A stretch of 64,000 bases of DNA from an uncultured Bacteroidota bacterium (GTDB taxonomy: Bacteria > Bacteroidota > Bacteroidia > Bacteroidales > VadinHA17): NCBI GenBank assembly GCA_903824785.1, contig CAIJYD010000052.1, forward strand, positions 18,486-82,485, given 5' to 3'. A program made the translations under genes and the position numbers. Shown piece after piece: positions 8,774 through 17,214 of the stretch (position 1 is the first letter of the stretch; every line of letters begins with the position of its first letter). The notes below the pieces were generated by a model, which was not told the DNA's origin, made no database searches, and saw only the letters and a program-made list of their open reading frames with translations.

Positions 8774-9298
8774 ATGAAATTTGCTAAAAAAATACCACTT
8801 GAATTTGAAATTGACAAGCTCACAAATTCCATTGAAAATACTTCTACAGACGAGGTTTTTGATACAGTGATTATACAGCTAACTTTGAAGGATTTAAGTT
8901 TTATTCATAAATCAGACTGGCAATTTGATTGGATCAAAGAATTTAAAGACAAGACAAAGGCGGTTTACAAATTAACAACTGTAAACAACCCTATAATTAT
9001 TCAGGGTCTTTTAAGCCTGGAGGATAAAGAAGACCACATTTTCATGCACCTTATAGAAAGTTCAAAATTCAACAAAGGAAAGAACAAAGTTTATCTTGGA
9101 GTTCCAGGGAACCTCGTTGCTTTTGCTTGCAAAGTTTCAGTTGACAAAGGTTATCAGGGTTTTCTGGCGTTCGATGCAAAGACAGCTTTAATCAAGCATT
9201 ATCAAGAAACACTTCACGCGACCCACTTTCGTGAACGGAGAATGTTTATCGAGACCAATGCTGCACTAAGATTAATTTCACAATATTTTAAATCATAA
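8774..9298 (+). CDS. Uncharacterised acetyltransferase-like protein
   Basis: A 174-residue soluble protein without a signal peptide. The C-terminal half has the feel of a GNAT fold: NKVYLGVPGNLVAFACKVS as a beta-alpha core, then GYQGFLAFDAKTALIKHYQ, and a final MFIETNAALRLISQYF helix. The acetyl-CoA loop is not canonical, so I rate the family as probable only. A tiny gene for a basic 54-residue protein starts 4 bases after its stop. This two-gene arrangement, flanked by repeats, is what one would expect of a small mobile or toxin-antitoxin-like unit, but no partner function is proven. It could also be an ordinary acetyltransferase. Confidence 0.6.
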   Translation: MKFAKKIPLEFEIDKLTNSIENTSTDEVFDTVIIQLTLKDLSFIHKSDWQFDWIKEFKDKTKAVYKLTTVNNPIIIQGLLSLEDKEDHIFMHLIESSKFNKGKNKVYLGVPGNLVAFACKVSVDKGYQGFLAFDAKTALIKHYQETLHATHFRERRMFIETNAALRLISQYFKS

Positions 9299-9302
9299 GT
9301 AA

Positions 9303-9467
9303 ATGGGACTAATTAAAGAACCAAGAAACATTGATTTCACAGTTCAATCAGAACCTTGGACTGAAGAAGAGCTAAGGGACTTCAGAAAGTTAATGAATGA
9401 ACTGAAATCGAAAAATGCTAAAAAGAAGAAACATCCCTCGCCTGCAAAAAAGAAAGTTAATGCTTAG
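9303..9467 (+). CDS. Small basic protein (54 aa) paired with the upstream gene
   Basis: The ORF runs from ATG 9303 to TAG 9465-9467. The N-terminal half is acidic and amphipathic (VQSEPWTEEELRDFRKLMNE) and the C-terminal third is very basic (KSKNAKKKKHPSPAKKK). It begins 4 bases after the stop of the acetyltransferase-like gene, strongly suggesting co-translation. Codon content looks coding and the helix-plus-basic-tail layout suits a nucleic-acid-binding or partner-binding peptide. I cannot assign a family. An antitoxin-like role is an inference from size and position only. Confidence 0.6.
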   Translation: MGLIKEPRNIDFTVQSEPWTEEELRDFRKLMNELKSKNAKKKKHPSPAKKKVNA

Positions 9468-9606
9468 TAAAAATGTTTGAATATTATTTTAGATAAGAGA
9501 CCGGCCCTTTTTGGGAAGTATTTATAAATTTTATTTCAGGGCAGAACATGGGTAAATTCCACAACTCCATCAAAAATAAATATCCCAATTTTTATTATAG
9601 TCAGAA

Positions 9607-9711
9607 CATTCACAGGAACAGCAGGCTGCCATAGAAGCACAGCAAAAACAAATTGATGAGCTGAAGAAGATGGTGGAAGGGCTGGGGAAGAAGCAGGTGA
9701 ATCAAGACAAA
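9607..9711 (+). pseudogene. Fragment of a coiled-coil protein tail
   Basis: One frame reads HSQEQQAAIEAQQKQIDE and on through LKKMVEGLGKK, a heptad coiled-coil. It has no start codon and degenerates into repeat DNA after about 35 residues. Segments like QQKQIDELKKMV are common near the C-terminus of Bacteroidota surface proteins with tail-fibre or endosialidase-chaperone domains. It is best seen as the remnant of a lost gene. Confidence 0.4.
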
Positions 9712-9718
9712 AGTGAAG

Positions 9719-9775
9719 AGTGTTTCGGGTTTATCGTTTCGCGTTACCGATTACCCTGTGCCCCGTGTACTGACG
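9719..9775. repeat. Degenerate repeat, related to 8600-8665
   Basis: Contains TTTCGCGTTACCGATTACC and CTGTGCCCCGTG, matching in order the TTTCGC...TTACCGAT...GATTACCCTG...TGTGCCC of the region at 8600-8665. The two copies bracket the acetyltransferase-like and 54-residue genes in the same orientation. Confidence 0.45.
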
Positions 9776-9840
9776 AACCTTACGGATGTCAGTCCTGCTC
9801 AGACAAACGAAGTTTCGTCTGAGATCTTCAACTTCAGCCT

Positions 9841-11880
9841 TCAGCCTTCATCCTTCAATCCGCTTCTTATCAGCAGTGCTTCAATAGACGGCTCTTTTCC
9901 CCTGAATCTGATATACAGATCATGAGGTTTTTCTGATCCTCCTTTTTCGAGGATATTCTCCCGGAATGAAGCGGCTGTTTCCTTATTGAATATTCCTTTT
10001 TCAGTAAAATAGCTGAATGCATCTGCATCAAGTACTTCGGCCCATTTATATCCGTAATATCCTGCTGCATATCCGCCTCCGAAAATATGTCCGAATGAGG
10101 TGCTCATATTTGTTCCTTCAATTTTTGGAAAAAGTTCAGTTTTTTCCATGGCGCTGTTTTCAAACTCCGTGATGTTTGTATCAACTGGCTTTTTTATTAT
10201 GTGCCATGCCATATCCAGAAAACCAAAGCCAAGTTGTCTCAGACTTGTATATCCTTCGTTAAAGGCTGCAACCTCTTTTATCTTTCCTATTATTTCAGCA
10301 GGAATTTTCTCGCCGGTCTGCCAATGAGTTGCCCAGGTATCGAGCCACTCTTTTTCAAATGCATAATTCTCCATGAACTGAGATGGCAGTTCAACTAAAT
10401 CGCGGGCAACATTCGTACCTGAAAGACTTTCATATGTACATTTCGTGAGCATCCCGTGCAACGAATGACCGAATTCATGCAGAAACGTTGTAAGCTCATT
10501 GAACGTCAGCAGTGCGGGCCTTGTTTCGGATGGTCTGGTAAAATTCGCAACAATTGAAATTATAGGTCTTACTTCATTTCCATTGATAATCTTCTGGTCG
10601 CGGTAACTTGTCATCCATGCTCCTCCGTTTTTTCCGGGACGCGGATGGTAATCGATGTAAAGCATCGACAAAAAAGTGTCGTTCCCATCATAAACTTCAT
10701 ATGTCTTTACGTCAGGATGATAGAGTGGTATTGACCTGTTCTCTGAGAATCTGATTCCGAAAAGTGTACCAGCAAGGTTAAAGATTGCCTTTTCAACTTT
10801 TTCCAGACTGAAATATGGTTTGAGTATCTCATCATCAATGTCATACAATTTCTTCTTAAGCTTTTCCGAAAAATATGCCCAGTCCCAGCGATGAAGAGGG
10901 CCGGTAAGTCCGTTTCCGGCAGCAAATTTCCTGACATTATCAAAATCCCTTGCTGCCGCCAGTTTGGCTGCTGTAAAAAGTTCCTCCAGAAAATTTTCAA
11001 CTTTCATCGGGGTGTCGGCCATTCGATCGCCGAGGATCATTTCGGCAAAACTGCTGAATCCCAGTATTCCTGCAATCTCCACCCTCAGGTTAACTATTTT
11101 AAGAACATTGCCGCTGTTATCCGATTTATTTCCCCTGAATCCGCGGGAGGAGTATGCTTTAGCCATTTTCTGGCGTAATTCCCTTCTTTCTGAATATTGC
11201 ATGAATGGCATATAACTCGGGAAATGGAGAGTAAAGATCCATCCTGTTTTTTCTCTGCCGGCAGCTTCAACTGCTGCCATTTCAATAAGGCTTTCGGGAA
11301 GACCGGCCAGATCAGCAGGATCGGTGAGATGAAGCTCAAAACTATTTGTCTCATCAAGTACGTTTTCTTCGAATGTGAGAGAGAGTGTTGCCAGCTCTTC
11401 CGAAACCTCCCTGAACCGTCTCCTCTTATCCTCTTCCAATCCGGCACCACCGAGAATAAAATTCCGGTATTTTCTTTCAGTCAGGATTTTTTGCTCCGTA
11501 GTTAAACCGGCTGATTCCTTATTATTGTAGACAGCCTTAATACGTCCGAAAAGTTTTTCATTAAGTGTAATGTCGTTTGAGAAGCGTGTCAGAAGGGGTG
11601 ATACCTCCTGTGCAACAGCCTGCAGTTCCTTGCCTGTTTCAGCACTATTCAGGTTAAATAAAACTGATGAGATCCTGCCAAGTAACTCCCCCGACCTGTC
11701 GAGTGCTGCTATTGTGTTTTCAAAATCAGGCTCTTCGGGATTATCGGTAATCGACAAAATCTCTTCAGACGCTGATTCAATAGCTTTTTCAACAGCCGGT
11801 TTATAATGCGGTATTTCAATGAGATTAAATGGAGGAACCCCGAAAGGAGTCTCCCACGGTTTGAGTAGCGGATTATCCAT
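9841..11880 (-). CDS. M3-family metallopeptidase (Dcp/oligopeptidase A type)
   Basis: A 679-residue zinc peptidase with the HEFGH motif at about residues 468-472 (LHEFGHSLHGML), where both His and, further on, a Glu bind zinc and the motif Glu is the catalytic base. The size and the N-terminal text (NPLLKPWETPFGVPPFNLI) fit peptidyl-dipeptidase Dcp or oligopeptidase A. These enzymes trim short peptides, including signal-peptide fragments. There is no signal peptide, so a cytoplasmic location is likely. It lies 36 bases downstream of the exported phosphoesterase gene on the same strand. Dcp and oligopeptidase A are hard to separate by eye, so no gene symbol is given. Confidence 0.92.
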   Translation of the reverse strand: MDNPLLKPWETPFGVPPFNLIEIPHYKPAVEKAIESASEEILSITDNPEEPDFENTIAALDRSGELLGRISSVLFNLNSAETGKELQAVAQEVSPLLTRFSNDITLNEKLFGRIKAVYNNKESAGLTTEQKILTERKYRNFILGGAGLEEDKRRRFREVSEELATLSLTFEENVLDETNSFELHLTDPADLAGLPESLIEMAAVEAAGREKTGWIFTLHFPSYMPFMQYSERRELRQKMAKAYSSRGFRGNKSDNSGNVLKIVNLRVEIAGILGFSSFAEMILGDRMADTPMKVENFLEELFTAAKLAAARDFDNVRKFAAGNGLTGPLHRWDWAYFSEKLKKKLYDIDDEILKPYFSLEKVEKAIFNLAGTLFGIRFSENRSIPLYHPDVKTYEVYDGNDTFLSMLYIDYHPRPGKNGGAWMTSYRDQKIINGNEVRPIISIVANFTRPSETRPALLTFNELTTFLHEFGHSLHGMLTKCTYESLSGTNVARDLVELPSQFMENYAFEKEWLDTWATHWQTGEKIPAEIIGKIKEVAAFNEGYTSLRQLGFGFLDMAWHIIKKPVDTNITEFENSAMEKTELFPKIEGTNMSTSFGHIFGGGYAAGYYGYKWAEVLDADAFSYFTEKGIFNKETAASFRENILEKGGSEKPHDLYIRFRGKEPSIEALLIRSGLKDEG

Positions 11881-11916
11881 TTTATTTAACTTGTTTCAAT
11901 CTGTTATAATCTGTTT

Positions 11917-14553
11917 TTATTCCTCCTCTTCTCCATTCTCTTTACCTGCATACCTTGCGGGATAGGGTGTATTCTCTTTTGCAGCAAACCAGAGAATCCT
12001 GTTTAGAAGGTCATCATCGCCCGAATCCACTCCATCGAATTCAGGAAGCATACTCTTTTTTGCAAAGTGCAGAGCTTTTCCCGTTAATGATGTCAGCGGC
12101 GGATTCATTTCATCGATCGGAACAATGTTAGGTACAGCCTTATAGGGAGTTTTATCAGCAGTACCTGCAAAACAGTCAGTCATTGGATTAGCAATTGCAT
12201 CCTGTATGTTCATCGGTGGCAGGCCGAGAATCTGTTCAATTGTTCTAACCATTGAAGGCTGTGTATAAAGTGTATGGTTTACACTTCTTAATCTTGAGTA
12301 GGGGCTTATTACCAGGCTTACGGTACGGTAAGCTGAAACATGATCCCATCCGCCCTGTGAGTCATCTTCCACCACAAAGATGACAGTGTTTTCCCAGAAG
12401 CGGCTTTTTGAGAACGCCTCTACAATCCGGCCAAGTGCAAAATCATTGTCGGCAACCATTGCTCTTGGTGTCGGACTTCCGGGTCTGGTGCCTGCAGTAT
12501 GATCATTGGGCAATGCAATAACCATCAGTTCAGGCATCTGGTCTCCTGTCATTCCTTCATAATCTTTTAACTCATTGATAAGCACATCGGCGCGCATTGC
12601 GTCAGAAAATTCGTGATTCCCGTATGACGGGTATGTCTGGCTGAGTATTTTTCTTACAGGCTCAATGGTGGTGTAATTTGAAAACTCCACCCTTTCACCG
12701 TTTTTATATTTACTGTAAATATCGGACCATTTCATCTTTTTATCAAGAACAGGAACAGAGGCTTCACCATAGATCCTGGCGGATTTGCCATGGCTTGTTG
12801 CATTGTCCCATATAAAGCCGGTAGGAGCATAGACAAGCGCATCGGTCTGAACATGGGCATAACTTCTGAACCATGCTCTCATATTCTTTTCTATATAGTC
12901 GGTAACTATCGAGGCATCGGTCCACTGGTGACCCTCTGCTGAACATTTTCCCGATACATGAAAGTTATCGAGAAGTATAAATTCTTCGGAGAGTTTATGA
13001 ATATTAGGAGTAATCTCTGCGCCATAGATGCAAAGTCCCGGATCCCCATCGCCCTGTTTCATATCACCAAGAATCTGATCGTAGGTCCGGTTCTCCTTAA
13101 TAATATAGACAACATGCTTAAAAAGTGAGGGTTCACCTATTCTGTCGGGAACAGGTTTAGGGGTGGCCGATGCCCGTGGTTTTTCTCTTGCTGTTGTGGC
13201 TCTTGAAAGGTTATTGACTGCTACCACTGTATCGGTATATGCTTTAAGACTTTTTATGTCCGGTATGGGAATAACCGAAACGGAGGCAAGCATATTATGG
13301 GAGTTATAGACGAGATTGCCTGTGTTCTTATTGGGAAGAGCCAGCCTCACTCCGGCAGCTTCAAGGTTACAGACATAAAGGTATGCTGAATTAAGTATGC
13401 TTACCGCTGATGGGTATGCCCCGGTAGGTATAAATCCGGTTACGCTGCTGGCGGTTTTTGAAGCCTTTTCGGTTGCGTTTTTTCCAAGTGCAATTACTGC
13501 AAGGGCATTGTCCATTCCATTGGCAACATAGAGTGTTTTTTCGTTCTGGGAAAGGCACAGTCCGTTAGGTGAATCACCGAAAAATGGATTTATCTCAGGC
13601 TGAAGCCTTACGCTAATTGTTTCCGAAATCTCATCCTTTCCGGTATTAATAACAGAAACATTATCACTGTTTGAATTAGTAACATAGACAAATTTTCCAT
13701 TTTTGCAGCTTATTATTTCATTTGGATGAAGCCCCACAACCAGCTCTTTGATTATCCGGCCATCAGCTGGATTAATGACAGTTACACTGCCCTCCCGTGT
13801 TGAGCCGCCGGCTTTGTTATCTACTCTTGCCAGCCCCCATGGGACGCCTGCAACATCCTTGTCTCCGGCATCAGGATCTCTTCCTGCCCAGTTGGTAATG
13901 TAGAGTTTCCCCGCAGCTTTTGTCAGGCCGTAGGGGGCAACGCCGGTGTGTGCAATCCATATTGTGTCGCCTGAAATGAGTTCCTGTTTGATAACCATAT
14001 TATTCCCATTCAGAACAACATACAGATATTCTTTAGTGGATTCCGTTGTAATCAGGATTTCGTTTGGAAGTGCCATATCGGTTTTTGGTGCAGCCTTATA
14101 TTCTAACAGTCTGATGAATTCAGCTTTTAATCCATCCCATTTTGCTGAACAAACGAAGGAGCGCCTGCTTTTGCCGATTGTACTCCAGAAGACTTCCGGT
14201 CCTGCATTGCCGGTATGCCATATAATCCCTGAATAGGTGTTCATTCCTCCCTGTAGTTCTGTTCTGGCATTATTTGCAAGCCTGTACTTTACTGTGTTAT
14301 CAGAAGTGCTGATAAAAACAATGCTGTATCTCTCTTCCACTGCCAGCCATTTTCCATCGGGCGACAAGGCAGCATCCATTGAATGATTCTCAAGCGACTC
14401 ATCTCCGAAAAACAGCTGCTGACCTGCCGGCTGAATCATCCTGTTATAAGGAAGTTGTATCTGGCGGGAATTTTGCTGACCAGCGGGAGTAATAACCTTA
14501 GCAAGACCTGCTGTGGTTAAGAAGGCAAGGATTACTGAATTGAGATACTTCAT
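11917..14553 (-). CDS. Exported beta-propeller / phosphoesterase fusion
   Basis: This 878-residue protein has an N-terminal signal peptide (hydrophobic stretch near residues 5-20). Next comes a YncE-like beta-propeller of about 430 residues, with repeated blade phrases such as YVTNSNSDNVSVIN and LYVANGMDNALAVI. From about residue 478 it has an alkaline-phosphatase-superfamily phosphoesterase domain (HVVYIIKENRTYDQILGDM, then the FHVSGKCSAEGHQWTDAS region and a later FVVEDDSQGGWDHV metal-site segment). It should hydrolyse phosphate esters in the periplasm; the substrate is unknown. The same two-domain layout is common in Bacteroidota. The very C-terminus is acidic (GEEEE). It is probably co-transcribed with the M3 peptidase downstream. 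Confidence 0.87.
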   Translation of the reverse strand: MKYLNSVILAFLTTAGLAKVITPAGQQNSRQIQLPYNRMIQPAGQQLFFGDESLENHSMDAALSPDGKWLAVEERYSIVFISTSDNTVKYRLANNARTELQGGMNTYSGIIWHTGNAGPEVFWSTIGKSRRSFVCSAKWDGLKAEFIRLLEYKAAPKTDMALPNEILITTESTKEYLYVVLNGNNMVIKQELISGDTIWIAHTGVAPYGLTKAAGKLYITNWAGRDPDAGDKDVAGVPWGLARVDNKAGGSTREGSVTVINPADGRIIKELVVGLHPNEIISCKNGKFVYVTNSNSDNVSVINTGKDEISETISVRLQPEINPFFGDSPNGLCLSQNEKTLYVANGMDNALAVIALGKNATEKASKTASSVTGFIPTGAYPSAVSILNSAYLYVCNLEAAGVRLALPNKNTGNLVYNSHNMLASVSVIPIPDIKSLKAYTDTVVAVNNLSRATTAREKPRASATPKPVPDRIGEPSLFKHVVYIIKENRTYDQILGDMKQGDGDPGLCIYGAEITPNIHKLSEEFILLDNFHVSGKCSAEGHQWTDASIVTDYIEKNMRAWFRSYAHVQTDALVYAPTGFIWDNATSHGKSARIYGEASVPVLDKKMKWSDIYSKYKNGERVEFSNYTTIEPVRKILSQTYPSYGNHEFSDAMRADVLINELKDYEGMTGDQMPELMVIALPNDHTAGTRPGSPTPRAMVADNDFALGRIVEAFSKSRFWENTVIFVVEDDSQGGWDHVSAYRTVSLVISPYSRLRSVNHTLYTQPSMVRTIEQILGLPPMNIQDAIANPMTDCFAGTADKTPYKAVPNIVPIDEMNPPLTSLTGKALHFAKKSMLPEFDGVDSGDDDLLNRILWFAAKENTPYPARYAGKENGEEEE

Positions 14554-14650
14554 GTTTGCTATTTTTTATTTTGATACATTTTTGGTTTTTATTATCCGGC
14601 CTTTTATTCCCTGAAGCCTTCATATGGTGAAGAAGGGGTATTTACATTTA

Positions 14651-14681
14651 AAAAGGCTGCCCTGATTACAGACAGCCTTTT
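14651..14681 (-). terminator. Rho-independent terminator
   Basis: AAAAGGCTG (14651-14659) pairs with CAGCCTTTT (14673-14681). Read on the minus strand the hairpin is followed by a T-run. It lies 13 bases past the stop of the DUF3127 gene and should end the FKBP-cyclophilin-DUF3127 transcript. Confidence 0.75.
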
Positions 14682-14693
14682 AAAGATTATTTT

Positions 14694-15074
14694 TTAAAAC
14701 GGAAGATCGCCTAAATCATCAACTTCAGGTGGAATATCTTCAAGAGTTGCACATTGAGGGGCATTTGGTTCACGTCCCGGGGATGAAGCTCTTTCAACTT
14801 TCCAGGCATCCAGGTTGGTAAAATAGTTTATCTTACCGTCGCGTTCCCATTTGTTACCCTTAAGGTTGAACGATATCTTAACATCTTCATTAAGAAACGA
14901 CTCATTGATAAGATCACACTTATCCTGTACCAGCTGAAACTTAATATAGTCAATAAATACTGCTGATCCGCCAGTCTCTTTCTTCTCAATTACAAACTCG
15001 CGTTTCTTAAATTTGTCGCTTACCTGATTAACAGGAGAGATGTCAATAATTTTTCCGGTAATTTCAAATGCCAT
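14694..15074 (-). CDS. DUF3127-family protein with SSB-like acidic tip
   Basis: This 126-residue cytoplasmic protein matches the DUF3127 family typical of Bacteroidota (start MAFEITGKIIDISPVNQVS, core KREFVIEKKE, later GNKWERDGKINYFTNLDAWKVE). The pattern of short beta-strands suggests an OB fold. The C-terminus is a disordered, Pro/Asp-rich tail ending DDLGDLPF, very like the DDDIPF-type tip with which single-stranded DNA-binding proteins recruit partner enzymes. A role in DNA maintenance is therefore an attractive inference, not shown. It is the last gene of a three-gene minus-strand run behind two prolyl isomerases (6-base gap to the cyclophilin) and ends at a clear terminator. Confidence 0.85.
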   Translation of the reverse strand: MAFEITGKIIDISPVNQVSDKFKKREFVIEKKETGGSAVFIDYIKFQLVQDKCDLINESFLNEDVKISFNLKGNKWERDGKINYFTNLDAWKVERASSPGREPNAPQCATLEDIPPEVDDLGDLPF

Positions 15075-15080
15075 TTCAGT

Positions 15081-15539
15081 CTATTCTTCGTGAATAATTA
15101 TCTTTTCAATTTTGTCACCCTGACGGATCTGATCTATAACCTCAAGTCCTTCATATACTTTACCGAAGCAGGTATGCTGACGGTCGAGGTGTTTGGTATT
15201 GTTGCGGCTATGGCAGATAAAGAACTGGGAACCACCGGTGTTTCTTCCTGCATGGGCCATTGAGAGAATACCTTTGTCGTGGTACTGGTTTCCTCCGGTC
15301 AGTTCGCATTTGATCTGATATCCGGGGCCACCTGTGCCTACTGACGGGTTGCTCATATCCTTTGAAAGGGGACAGCCGCCCTGAATGACAAAATCAGGAA
15401 TGACTCTGTGGAACGCAAGGCCGTCATAATACCCTTTTTTTGCCAGAGTGATAAAGTTCTCCACAGTTACGGGAGCATCCTCTTCAAAAAAACTGACGAG
15501 CATTGTACCTTTTGGAGTTTGTATTTCTGCAGTTGCCAT
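15081..15539 (-). CDS. Cyclophilin-type peptidyl-prolyl isomerase
   Basis: Cyclophilin domain of 152 residues: FHRVIPDFVIQGG is the active-site strand with the catalytic Arg, followed by GGSQFFICH and HTCFGKVYEGL. It catalyses cis-trans isomerisation of prolyl bonds. I chose the ATG at 15539 (MATAEIQTPKG) over a longer start at 15572, because the extra residues would overlap the end of the FKBP gene and are not cyclophilin-like. With this start the gene begins 1 base after the FKBP stop, so the two isomerases are probably coupled. No signal peptide is seen, so it should act in the cytoplasm. Confidence 0.93.
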   Translation of the reverse strand: MATAEIQTPKGTMLVSFFEEDAPVTVENFITLAKKGYYDGLAFHRVIPDFVIQGGCPLSKDMSNPSVGTGGPGYQIKCELTGGNQYHDKGILSMAHAGRNTGGSQFFICHSRNNTKHLDRQHTCFGKVYEGLEVIDQIRQGDKIEKIIIHEE

Positions 15540-15540
15540 A

Positions 15541-16254
15541 TTATTTAACAATTTCGAGAAGTTCAACTTCAAAAATCAGAGTTGAATAAGGTTTGATAAC
15601 TTCACCTGCACCGGTTGATCCATAAGCAATTGACTGAGGAAGGCAAAGTTTGAATTTTGAACCAACAGGCATCAGCTGTAAGGCTTCTGTCCATCCGGGA
15701 ATAACGCCTGATACCGGGAATGTTGCCGGTTCGTTTCTCTTGATTGAAGAGTCAAATTCAGTACCGTCAATAAGTGTTCCGGCATAATGAACTTTTACTG
15801 TACTTTCAGCTGTAGGCTTAGGACCTGTTCCCATTTTTATTACTTCATACTGAAGACCGCTTGCAGTAACCGTTACACCCGGTTTTTCTTTGTTTTTGGT
15901 AATAAATGCTTCATTCTGAGCAATATACTCTTTAAATGTTTCTTTATTTGATTCGGCCTGCTTGGCAGTTTTATCAGCTTCGCGTTTGTTGATGAAACCC
16001 ATGATATATGCTCTTGCAATATCATCAGCCATTACTGGTTTTCCTTCTTTACCGTCGGCCATTGCTTTTGCTACAATCATCGGATTCAGAAATAGACTGT
16101 CGGCTTTAAGAGCGTTATAATTAACAATTCCGAAAGCGTAAGATAATGAATCTTCTTTGGTTTTCAGGTTTGCATTTTTCAGAGAACTCTGTGCGCATGA
16201 GCCAAACATCAGAGCTAAGACGCCTGTCATTACTAATAATACCTTCATTTTCAT
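15541..16254 (-). CDS. FKBP-type peptidyl-prolyl isomerase lipoprotein
   Basis: An exported FKBP with a lipoprotein signal: MKMKVLLVMTGVLALMFGSC, with the lipid-bearing Cys about residue 20. A helical FKBP N-terminal dimerisation domain follows (about 30-130, rich in Lys/Ala/Glu), then the catalytic domain (VKVHYAGTLIDGTEFDSS, GVIPGWTEALQLM, PQSIAYG, LIFEVELLEIV). It resembles the FkpA/Mip type that folds periplasmic or outer-membrane proteins. An ATG 9 bases further upstream (16263) is also possible, but MKMK fits a signal peptide better. It heads the isomerase/DUF3127 run. Confidence 0.92.
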   Translation of the reverse strand: MKMKVLLVMTGVLALMFGSCAQSSLKNANLKTKEDSLSYAFGIVNYNALKADSLFLNPMIVAKAMADGKEGKPVMADDIARAYIMGFINKREADKTAKQAESNKETFKEYIAQNEAFITKNKEKPGVTVTASGLQYEVIKMGTGPKPTAESTVKVHYAGTLIDGTEFDSSIKRNEPATFPVSGVIPGWTEALQLMPVGSKFKLCLPQSIAYGSTGAGEVIKPYSTLIFEVELLEIVK

Positions 16255-16332
16255 ATAATACATTTTTAATTTTTAAATTTCCGCTAAGATAATACTTTAG
16301 CGAAAGCAAAAAAGCCACAGTAAAAATTTATT

Positions 16333-16989
16333 TTATATTTTCACTGCTCTGATCATCTCCCTTTTACCCGGAGGCCCCGGCAGAAGTGATACATTAAAAC
16401 CGCACGCCTTTAAATTTCTTTTCACCTCTCCTTTTGCTGAATAGGTTACGAAGACACCATCTTTTCTGGTAGCCGCAGCTATTCCTGCAAAAATCTCTTT
16501 TGTCCATATCTCAGGTTGTTTATCCGGACCAAAAGCGTCAAAATAGATCAGGTCGTACATGCCTGAGAGCTGTATGGCAGTAATATCTCCTTTGATCTTA
16601 TGAAGGTTGAAATTATTGCAGATATTTACTTTTGAATTCCAGGGTGAAGAGTGGATAAGATGAAAAATATCCTTCCCGTCATTACCGGCAAACTGATGAT
16701 GATTAAGCTGGCTGGTTATCTCCTCAGAAAGGGGATACTTTTCTATCGAAGTATAGTTTACCTCTCTTGTTCCTTCCCTGCTTTTGATGGCTGTCAGAAG
16801 GGCATTGAGACCAGTCCCGAACCCTGCTTCAAAGATATTCAGCGGATCGGCTTTGCTGAAACTGAAGCCATTATTAATGTAAATAAATGCTGATTCCTGC
16901 ACTGCTCCATGAATAGAATGGTAATGTTCATTCATCTCAGGAACATAAATGGTGTCTGATCCGTCGGATGTCTTTATTATTTGGTTCAA
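16333..16989 (-). CDS. mnmD: tRNA 5-methylaminomethyl-2-thiouridine methyltransferase
   Basis: This 218-residue SAM-dependent methyltransferase is the stand-alone form of the MnmC C-terminal activity, making mnm5s2U at the tRNA wobble position. The SAM loop EAGFGTGLNALLTAI lies near residues 55-69. The family signature YFDAFGPDKQPEIW follows near 150-163, then TYSAKGEVKRNLKACGF and PGPPGKREM near the end. The size equals the lone methyltransferase domain, without the FAD oxidase half found in proteobacterial MnmC. It is transcribed away from a 9-bp tandem array that occupies its upstream side. Confidence 0.9.
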   Translation of the reverse strand: MNQIIKTSDGSDTIYVPEMNEHYHSIHGAVQESAFIYINNGFSFSKADPLNIFEAGFGTGLNALLTAIKSREGTREVNYTSIEKYPLSEEITSQLNHHQFAGNDGKDIFHLIHSSPWNSKVNICNNFNLHKIKGDITAIQLSGMYDLIYFDAFGPDKQPEIWTKEIFAGIAAATRKDGVFVTYSAKGEVKRNLKACGFNVSLLPGPPGKREMIRAVKI

Positions 16990-17006
16990 ATTAATAAGTG
17001 GCTAAA

Positions 17007-17060
17007 GTTGAAAGGGTTGTAGGGGTTGAAAGAGTTGAAAGGGTTGAAAGAGTTGAAAAG
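17007..17060. repeat. 9-bp tandem array (GTTGAAAGR)
   Basis: Six contiguous 9-base units: GTTGAAAGG, GTTGTAGGG, GTTGAAAGA, GTTGAAAGG, GTTGAAAGA, GTTGAAAAG. Translated it yields a Val-Glu-Arg repeat, but the frame has no sensible start or family, so this is non-coding repeat DNA. Confidence 0.7.
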
Positions 17061-17072
17061 GTTTTCCAACTC
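17050..17072 (-). terminator. Hairpin, possible terminator of the TIM-barrel gene
   Basis: GAGTTG-AAAA-GG-TTTT-C-CAACTC folds into a near-perfect stem. It overlaps the last units of the 9-bp array and lies about 140 bases after the minus-strand gene ending at 17215. The following T-run on the minus strand is short, so terminator function is uncertain. Confidence 0.3.
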
Positions 17073-17214
17073 TTGTTCACCCCAAATATTAACATAGAAG
17101 CTATCAGCCGCATACTACTGACGCTCACATCGGTCAGCACCTTCGGCTCATACCGCACACCGCAAGCCATTGCTCAAAAAAATGCAAAAGTCAAATGTCA
17201 AAAGTTAAAATATC

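Noticed and set aside
15540..15572. Longer start for the cyclophilin gene
   Set aside because: The extra residues lie in the FKBP end and are not cyclophilin-like.
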